The notes beneath the pieces were generated by a model. The model worked only from the letters and a program-made list of their open reading frames with translations, did no database searches and was not told where the DNA came from. Source: Alviniconcha marisindica (lineage: Eukaryota > Mollusca > Gastropoda > Provannidae). From it: 64,000 bases of DNA. Positions 43,701-53,668 of this stretch are shown one piece after another. Position numbers and translations under genes: made by a program. The stretch's first letter is position 1. Every line of letters starts with the position of its first letter. The stretch is taken from the NCBI GenBank assembly GCA_018857735.1, contig JABMCL010002130.1:827501-891500 (forward strand). The letters run 5' to 3'.

Positions 43701-46700
43701 TTGAATTTTTTTAAGTGGTTCAGTGGTAGAAAGACACAAAGCTTCTTCTTTTTTTTAATGAGGTGGAGTAGATTGATGCTAATGGACACCCAGTACACTG
43801 TACCTTGCCACCAGACGTTTGGTTTCATTTTGGTCGCTATGACTGAGTGTGATACAACGGTATTTCATTTCATTGTTCTTCAGTTGGTTGGTAGTTTTGG
43901 CATGTGTCAGACTACGGTGATTTAGATTTTAAATTCTCGTCCGGAATTTTTCATCAGGTCATCACGCCTGAAGCTGTGCGCAAACGTTTGTCAGAGTGCG
44001 GCAAACTGGATACCCTGAAATCCAAGTTGGCAGAGATGAACCAGTCTTTGAAGGCCATCAGGAAGATCGCAGCTGACAAGAACAAGGCTGAAGCGGTAGA
44101 TACCGCTGAGGGCTTGGAACCAGCAGAGACGGTTGCTGCCAGGGACACAGCTGCATCGTCAGCAAAGTAAGATTAAGTATAACAGTTGATATGTCTCACG
44201 GATTTGTTGCACAGTTTAAAAAAAAAAAAAAAGAGATACCTTCCTTGGAGCTTTTGAAATAAGGTCACTAGTAATCATACCTAAGTGATGATGTGTTGTA
44301 CAGAAAGAGGCCAGAGCATGAGGGGTAATAGTAATCATACCTAATTAATGATGATGTGTGTTGGTGTACAGAAAGAGGCCAGCCCCAGCATACGGGCAGT
44401 AATAGTGACACCTAAATGATGATGTGTGTTGATGTACAGAAAGAGGCCAGCCCCAGCATACGGGCAGTAATACTATAGTGACACCTAAATGATGATGTGT
44501 GTTAATGTACAGAAAGAGGCCAGCCCCAGCATACGGGCAGTAATACTATAGTGATACCTAAATGATGATGTGTGTTGATGTACAGAAAGAGGCCAGCCCC
44601 AGCATACGGGCAGTAATAGTGACACCTAAATGATGATATGTGTTGATGTACAGAAAGAGGCCAGCCCCAGCATACGAGCAGTAATAGTGACACCTAAATG
44701 ATGATGTGTGTTGATGGTGTACAGAAAGAGGCCAGCGTACGAGCGGTACGAGTACCTTGCCAAAGAGGAGCCCCCTGCACTGGCCCTGCCCGGGAAATAC
44801 CAGCGCCTGCTGACCTTGTTCCAGGGAACAGACACTGTGGTCAGCATGCTGTACAACCGCCAGGAGATCATCACCTTCTCCAAGCTGCAGTCCGCGGTGC
44901 AGTCGATGACCAGGAAGTGAGTGGAAGCAACTGTCCGTAGTGCTGGGGGGATGGGAGCACTCCCTTGCAGAAAGTCAAAAGTAAAGCTCGATCCAGCGTG
45001 GCCAGCATGACCACCACACAGATGGCTGACAGTTAGGTGCTAGGCTTTGCACCCACCCTGTGATTTCTCCAGAGTCAAAGTTTGTGCAGATTCAGTAAAA
45101 GTCCTTTGGGTGGGACTAACATACTGAGGTCACTCGTGGCAAAGTTGCGCTATCAACTTAATAACTGTTGAAATAATCTCTAGCACTGGTTGAATTTCAA
45201 TGGATTTTGTTAAGAGAGTGTTTGCTCTGCTGTCTTGGGTTCTTTCTTTAGCATGTGCACATCCAGGGCACAAGGGACTGCAGTCTGTCATCTTTTTCAA
45301 AAGACTAGATGCCGAGTCCACCCACTGGAGACTGAGGCAGGTGGGAGAAGGTTACAGAGTACTGTGAAAACCTGGATTTGAACCTGCAACCTTGCGATCC
45401 AGAGTTGAGCATATTAATAACTCCGCTAAGCCACGCCCTCAGTCCTTCCTGGTGAAATATACAATTATTTGTTCTATACTTTTCCTGGCCAAATATAACA
45501 TTATTTGTTCTGTACTTTTCCTGGCCAAATATACAATTATTTGTTCTCGACTTTTCCTGGCCAAATATACAATTATTTGTTCTGGACTTTTGCTGGCCAA
45601 TATAACATTATTTGTTCTGTACTTTTCCTGGCCAAATATACAATTATTTGTTCTCGACTTTTCCTGGCCAAATATAACATTATTTGTTCTGTACTTTTTC
45701 TGGCCAAATATACAATTATTTGTTCTATACTTTTCCTGGCCAAATATAACATTATTTGTTCTGGACTTTTCCTGGCCAAATATAACATTATTTGTTCTGT
45801 TCTTTTCCTGGCCAAATATACAATTATTTGTTCTGTACTTTTCCTGGCCAAATATACAATTATTTGTTCTGTACTTATCCCGGCCAAATATACAATTATT
45901 TGTTCTGGACTTTTCCTGGCCAAATATAACATTATTTGTTCTGGACTCTTCCTGGCCAAATATAACATTATTTGTTCTGTACTTTTCCTGGCCAAATATA
46001 ACATTATTTGTTCTAAATTTTTAGTGCAGGGTTCCCCTGACTGTATTTCATGTCCTTTTTCCAAAGTGCCCGGCTCCAAGACTTTGAACGTGAAGATTCT
46101 GACACGTTTAAGCCTCTTCTTAATTGGGCGAACTGCTAGTCCGCCGAACATACTTCAGACAGTTTGACAAACTATAATTTGTTTCTTAACTGAGCCCAGA
46201 CAGACTTAGTTTGGCAAGCAGTCATTGTTGTTTCAGATTTTTGACACCTTGCAGTTATGGTTTCACTTCAGCCCTTTCTTTACAGAAACTTTGAGCAGAG
46301 GATGCTGGGCCAGATGAAGACAGTTTACCCTACAGCGTACACCTTTCGCCAGGAGAAAGGACTGCCCAGCTTTGCCAACAAGGTGCATGGCTACCAGCTG
46401 ACCGTTGAACCAAACCTGCAAGGGCTGGAAGAAGGTCAGTTGATTCTTGGATTTCAGTGTCCAGTCAGCTGCATAGGATGAAACTTTCTTTTTAAATGGA
46501 GTGGGTGGGGCATGCTGTATTTTTTTTTTTAATCCTATGGTGGAACCCCCTTCATCAAGATTGAAGATGCATTGACTGAGACTGTTAAAGGTTGCTTCTC
46601 TGTATCCTAAAGAAATGTATCTTCAGCAAAACCATACAGTAGGGGTAATCCTGTCAGTGTCTTCAGCATAATTTAGTCACGAATTTTAAATGAGTTTGTC

Positions 46701-49700
46701 CTGAACAAAACGGTCTTCCTGTGGATTATGATGATGGACACCAGTGCTTGTGACATACAGGTATGTATGGAGAACTATTAATATACTGCAGCACCAAACT
46801 ATACAGGTGTGTATTCAGAACTATTAATATACTGCAGCACCAAACTATACAGGTGTGTATTCAGAACTATTAATATACTGCAGCACCAAACTACCATTGT
46901 TCAGGGGTCAGGTACTGAACCTTCTGTGAAAAATATGCTATAAAAGCTAAACTGATAGATCCTCTGGAACTGTAGAAGTGATGAATAAATCGCATACAGT
47001 GAAAACGTGTTTGCAATTGCAGTCAATGTGTTTGTACTAAAGGGGGGGGGGGGGGGGGGGGGGGTTTGGATCAAGGCTTGCAGCTGCAAGGAACAGTAAC
47101 TCCAAATGCATGCAGCTGTTTCCTGACGGTCGCTTTTGTTGTTTCCAACTTTCAGATGTGGAAAAAGACGGGAAGCCGAATCTTTCTGCTTCAGCAATGC
47201 TGAAGAGAAAACGCATCTTCCACAACTCGCTGATCAGCGTGACAAAAGAGCATCATGCTGTAAGTTGACAGACCGGTTTCTTGCTCCGTCGCCTGGAAAG
47301 TTGCTTTTGTTTGTGATTGTCACTGCAGTAGTTCTTTTTTCTGTATGTTTGATGTCATCTTGGTTGATATTTCATGTCATCTTCTTGGTTGATATTTCAT
47401 GTCATCTTCTTGGTTGATATTTCATGCCATCTTCTTGGTTGATATTTCATGTCATCTTCTTGGTTGATATTTCATGTCATCTTTTTGGTTGATATGTCAT
47501 GTCATCTTCTTGGTTGATATGTCATATCATCTTCTTGGGTGATATTTCATGTCATCTTTTTGGTTGATATTTCATGTCATCTTTTTGGTTGATATTTCAT
47601 GTCATCTTCTTGGTTGATATTTCATGTCATCTTTTTGGTTGATATTTCATGTCATCTTCTTGGTTGATATTTCATGTCATCTTCTTGGTTGATGTTTCAG
47701 TTATGCATGCTGTTTATTTGGTGGATTTTTCAGTTATGCTTTTTGTGTGTGAGTGGGTTGTTGTTTTTTCTTGTTTTTTCTCTTTGTAGGTTGGTCACCT
47801 TGGTGGATGTTTTGGTTGTTGGTACTGTTTGTTTGTTTGGCATCATCTTGCTGAATGACGGAATGTTGTATTTGTTGGTGCTGATTTTGTATGCATCCTG
47901 TCTGGCGTGATCTTGGTGAATGTTTTGGTTACTGGTGCTGATTTTTTGTTTTGTTTGTGGCCATCCTCTTGGCAGATGTTTTGGTTGTTCTCTCTGCTTG
48001 TATGGTGTCATCTTGATGTTGGTGGTCTTTGTTTTCTCCTCGGTAGCTTTTGTTGGAATGCTTCTCCTCTTGTCTTGGGCAGTGTGTGTTTTTTGTTGTG
48101 ATTTTTTGAGTCAATTTTGCTGGATTTGTGTCATTTGAACAGTTTTCTTCTTTCTCTTGTAAAAAATGTTTAATGTCAGTTGCTCATGTAATGCTGAATT
48201 TGTGTCATTTGAACATTCTTCTTTCTCTCGTTTCATGTCAGTTTCTCATGTAATGGTACCGACAGAACATTCTTCAGTATTTTGCTGGTATGTATGTGGT
48301 ATTTTCACTTGACAGAGTTGACTCTTTCTAACGCTTTCATCCCAGAGCTGACTGCAAACTTGGGTGTGAATTTTGTGTGTGTTTGTGCAGAACTTCCTGT
48401 CCGAGCTGAACCCATCCCTTGAAATACCGCCGTCTAAGCTGACAAGATGGCACCCTCGCTTCGCACTGGACTCAGTACCTGACATAGAGCCGTCGGAGCT
48501 GCCGGCTCCACCGGTCAAAGTGTATCAGACGGCTGTACAAGTCTTGGGTGCTGCTCGGGAAAAGCTTCCAGCCAGGGTGAGGAGGAGAATTTCTGTCGGG
48601 CGAAAACTTTGGTTTTCCATGTAGTTCCTCTTGCAGCATTTAAGGCTTCTTTTTCCTCTTTGTTCGCACGTTGTTTGCTTACCACTCGGATCTGGATGCT
48701 GATGAGCTGGGTGGGGTGTTCACACGTTGTTTGCTTACCACTCGGATCTGGATGCTGATGAGCTGGGTGGGGTGTTCACACGTTGTTTGCTTACCACTCG
48801 GATCTGGATGCTGATGAGCTGGGTGGGGTTCCCAGCCCATCTGGAACCCCATGGCATTTCCTTTAGGCAGTCCCAGTTGGCCAGGGGGGTGTTCCTTCAG
48901 ATGCATGGGTATGGGGCAGTTCTGTAGGGCCTGGACAGACAGACGGACACTCCAGTTCCACATGGACAGACACTCCAGTTCCACATGGACAGATCTCCAG
49001 TTCCACATGGACGGACGTTCTAGTTCCACATGGACAGATCTCCAGTTCCACATGGACAGACGTTCTAGTTCCACATGGACAGACACTCCAGTTCCACACG
49101 GACAGATCTCCAGTTCCACATGGACAGACACTCCAGTTCCACACGGACAGACACTCCAGTTCCACATGGACGGACGCTCTAGTTCCACATGGACAGACTC
49201 TTGTATGAGAGATCTTCAGCAATCCAAGTGAGAAAGCAGATGCCAGTGGTCAGTTCTTAGTCTGAAGATGACTAGTTTCATCAAATATTCTAAGGCAGTA
49301 CCAGTTAAAAATGAAACAGCATAATGCTGAAATCAGACCAGAAGCATGGAAAGTAAATTATTAAAGCTGTATCAACACCCCTTGATCAGAGCACAGTCCC
49401 CTTTCAGCATGAGCTACAGTGGTTGCTGCTTCTTGTGCAGGTTCAAGAAGCGATGGCTAATGTGGCGATGAAGTCAGAAAGCTCCCAGTCGCAAGCTGAA
49501 ACGTTGGCCCAGCAAGGAAAGTCTGCTTTTGTTTCCACCAAGGTGCCAAAGCCAGCAACTTCAGCTTACAAGGGCATTCCTCTGGCGTTGCTGGAAAAGG
49601 TAACTTTACTCTGGCATTGCTGGAAAAGGTCATTTCCCTTTAAGCCTTTCAAGACCTGAATGTTTAACACCACCTTGACATTGAGGTCAAGTGGTTAATT

Positions 49701-52700
49701 CACAACTGGACATACAGTCCTATCTGTTTTTATTTCCATCCATTACTGTGAATGATGGCAGTCCACATTTTCTGTCTCCTTGTCATTTTTTGCCTGTCAG
49801 CTTAACCTGCATTGGGGTGCCTCCAGTGCTGTAATGTTCCGGTCCAGTGACTTCCATGCAGCACCCATTGAAAGATGCTCCAGATAAAACCCCAGTGTCA
49901 CATTCATTGGGCTCACCTCCAGTGTTGTAATGTTCCGGTCCACTGACTTCCATGCAGTAGCTATGCAACAGCCAAAAATTGCTCTATGCCTCTGACTGAA
50001 TGAAGTGTATCAAATTAAAGGGCTCTTGAAGCTGAATCCATTGCAGTTTATTTCACTCAAATCGGATCTGTAGTTCAGGAGATATTCAAATTTTAAGTTC
50101 CGAAAATCAGCTCAATTTCGGGACAGTCCTTTACTATGACAATGAAGGATATGAAGGCAAAAGGGTGGACCTGTGGAAAGCAGCAATAATAAGGGTTTAT
50201 GTACATAAAATCTGAACGACTCAAGTCATTTGTATTAAAATTGGTGAATTTATATTTTGGGACATGACGAATCCAAAAACGGTGACAAAAAATGCCTCAC
50301 AATCCAATTTCAAGAGATAATTAGCATAATGTTATGTAATAACTAATTAAGTATAATAATTAACTGATTTGTGCATGTTCACAGGACTTGCAGATTTTAA
50401 ACAAGGAAATTTAGATATACCAATAGTGTACACCACTTCTCAGCATAGAATCTAACCCAATTTGATCCCTCATTTGCATAAATTACATAACAAACTCATT
50501 ACTGTTCCTGGTTGGTTTAGATACCACAATTATCCCTGAAACAATCTTCAAAATCTGCACATGGGGTTTCTTATTTGTGGTAACCTTGTTGAAATTTGCA
50601 GCAAATTTGTACCTGTAGCATTAGCAGATCACTGATGTGCAATCTAATCTGCATAAATTAGCATAACGAGCATCTATAATTTTTTCATAAATTGTTTATA
50701 TGAAGTTACCTGCCACATCTATTAGAATACTGAAATTCAGCTACTGGAGCTTTGCCATTATAGTAAATTGATTGAAATGGTGTCAACCCTGTGAAGTAAT
50801 TCAGTCCCATTTGCATAAATTAGCTATTAATAAAACATGCTAATTTAATTCAGTTTCATTTTTAACTAGAACTTTCAGATTTTTTGTTTCAATGTTGTAT
50901 TTTGTGCTGCAATTACCACAGGTAAACAGGATCAATCAATGTCAATTTGTATTCATATCATTACCATAATATAACAAAAAAGCTCGTTAGGCTAATTTAT
51001 TTGCAAAAAAAGATACCTATCCACACAATGTCAGCTTTTTGTCCATTTCTTCCTCACCAAAAAGCACAGTCATTCACACAATGATGACAAAAATATTTTT
51101 TCCAGTTGTCTTTTATTTTAATGATTCACCAATTGCCATAAAAAACAATTAACAAAACTCATGATGACACTGTGGTCTTCTAAGTTCTATATAAATCCAT
51201 CTGGTCTGCCTGGGTTTGGGCACAGCTGCATCACTCTCACAGAAGGCTCCAGAACCTGCAACCACACAATAAAAGGAACATTAAAAAACTGCTAAATCTT
51301 TGGAACATTATTTGAAACCAGTTATTAAAGTTAACAATATAAATAACATTAGAAATAAATCAAATTAAAAATAAAACTGATATTTTATTCTACTTGTTTA
51401 TACTTTTTAATCTCGTTTTATTAATTTATTATTATTATTATACATCATGAAAAATGCTGGCACCCCCCAAAAAAATAAATAAATAAATAACAGGTTTTTA
51501 AAAAATTAGTTAAAAAAGAAGATAAAAACAGAAGACTGAAGAGACAATTAAGTCTAGAAAGCAACTCTCTACCTGAAACTAAAAGTGCCATAAATATTAA
51601 ATCTGGACAAACAAAAAATCACTAATATAAATTTCAATGGGGGAAAAAAAAGATTTTTTAAAAAGTCCAGACCAATGTAAATTTAAAAAAATAGCATTGA
51701 TTAAATATCTAACACCCCTCGGCTGAAGAAATAGACCTGCCCGTAGTCAAAATCCAGGTCCGATAAAAAGCACTCTGGGTGCGGCCATTACTGAGACAGG
51801 AGTGACCAGTAGGTGAGGATGGAATGTTCCAAGAACGATCCCAATTTTTTTACAAAATTTAACCAAATACCTGACAGAATAAACAAATCAACCGAATATT
51901 CCTCAGGTCAGTGTGTTTAGCTTTAGTTTTACTACTTTTACTGCACTTTGATAAGAGTTGCTTTCTGTTTTTGGGTCGCCTCCATCTCGCTTGATCTGGA
52001 GTCCGACGAACCCACGCGATGCGCAGGCCGAGTTTGAGAGATTTTTTTTGCCACATCGTCATCGTTTTAAGCCCGCCACCGTCGTATTTTTCAACGAAAC
52101 CACTAATGTAATACATGCTCTTGTAGATAAAAGAACACAGAATAAGCCTGTGGGTGAACTTTTTTCCCAAACGACCAATTTTAACAAAATATTTGAGAAA
52201 GAAATTACAGCAACTGTACTTACCGCCATTACGCTGTTTTCATAGACCGCACCAAAAAAGTTCACATACCGCACGAAAGAGCGTTCTTTCTTCTGATTGG
52301 CTGTAAAGTTTAAGTCTTGTACGTCGTCATTTGCGATGGTACGAGGAGTTTGAAGAGAGCGACCCGAAACAGTGTCATCTCGGAAATCGGTCCACGGCGC
52401 GAGGCCGGCCGCTCGACCCGTAAAATGACGTTTTTTCAAAGATTATACTACTTTCAAGGGCATGAAATAAAATAACACACAGTGTAGGCTGTAGAATATT
52501 CATTCACTCAAACGATAACACAAGCATGCAGGATGAAATACGCAGTTTTAACTGTGCATTTTCGATTTGAAGTGATGCACCCCCCCGGAATCCAGAGTGT
52601 CCCAGGCTAAGCACAGAGGCTGTTGCATAGCTACATGCAGCACCTGTCAAAAGACGCTTCAGATAAAACCCCAGTGTAATATTCAGGTCCACTGACATCC

Positions 52701-53617
52701 ATGCAACACCTGTCAAAAGACTCCAGATAAAAACCCAGTGGAACATTCAGGTCTACTGACATCCATGCAACATCTGTCAAAAGACTCCAGATAAAACATC
52801 AAGACAAAAGTATGCAATACTTTGTTTCAGTGGGAAGTTAACTATGGGATTCAGCGCTTTAGTTGACGGAACAATGCTTTGATCATTTTGCTCTAATAAT
52901 GCCAATTGTCATTATCATGCAGTCAATTCTAAACTTTGTTGGAGGTAATGTTTTGCAGGTGCAGGAAATAAAGTACCCTACAGTGTGTGCATGCATGTGC
53001 AGCCCACACGCACTCACACAGGGTCAACCATTTCTTTCTCCCTTCTTTCTTCTTCTTCCTTCTCTATATTTCATTGCTAAGCAAGCCTCCTGTGCTTGAC
53101 TTTCACACTGATGGTCAGCTTCCAAATATTTTTGTCAAATCTGAATGTTGCTTGTTCGAGGCAGACAACTGATTTTGATACGTGTGATAAGAAGAGGGCT
53201 ATATCGGGTCGTCTTGTGTGTTGTGTGCATTACTTGCCTTACCTTAAAGGGGTGTGTTTTGCACACTTCAGCAGGTAGAGGTGTTGCCTTCCCCGTAATG
53301 ATAAAAAGGTGTTTGGATCACAGATCCGTGCCAAGGAAGCAGCCAAGACTCGAGCTGCTCTAACCCGAGACCCGGAGGAAGACAGGAAGACGGACATGAT
53401 GGGACGCTTGCCTTCTCTCATTCGCTCCCTCAGAGCGTATCCTTTGTCTTGAGTCTGCTGTTCACACGTCATTTGTGTTGAAGTTTAATTTTTGAGTTCT
53501 GCGAAGTAAGCAAGATCCAAAGGCCTGACAAAATACGCTGTTGGCATATGTACTTGCTCTTGCACAGTCACTGCCTCCCTCCACAAGACAGACACGTATG
53601 TACACACACATTTGTAT

Positions 53618-53668
<51 letters not shown>

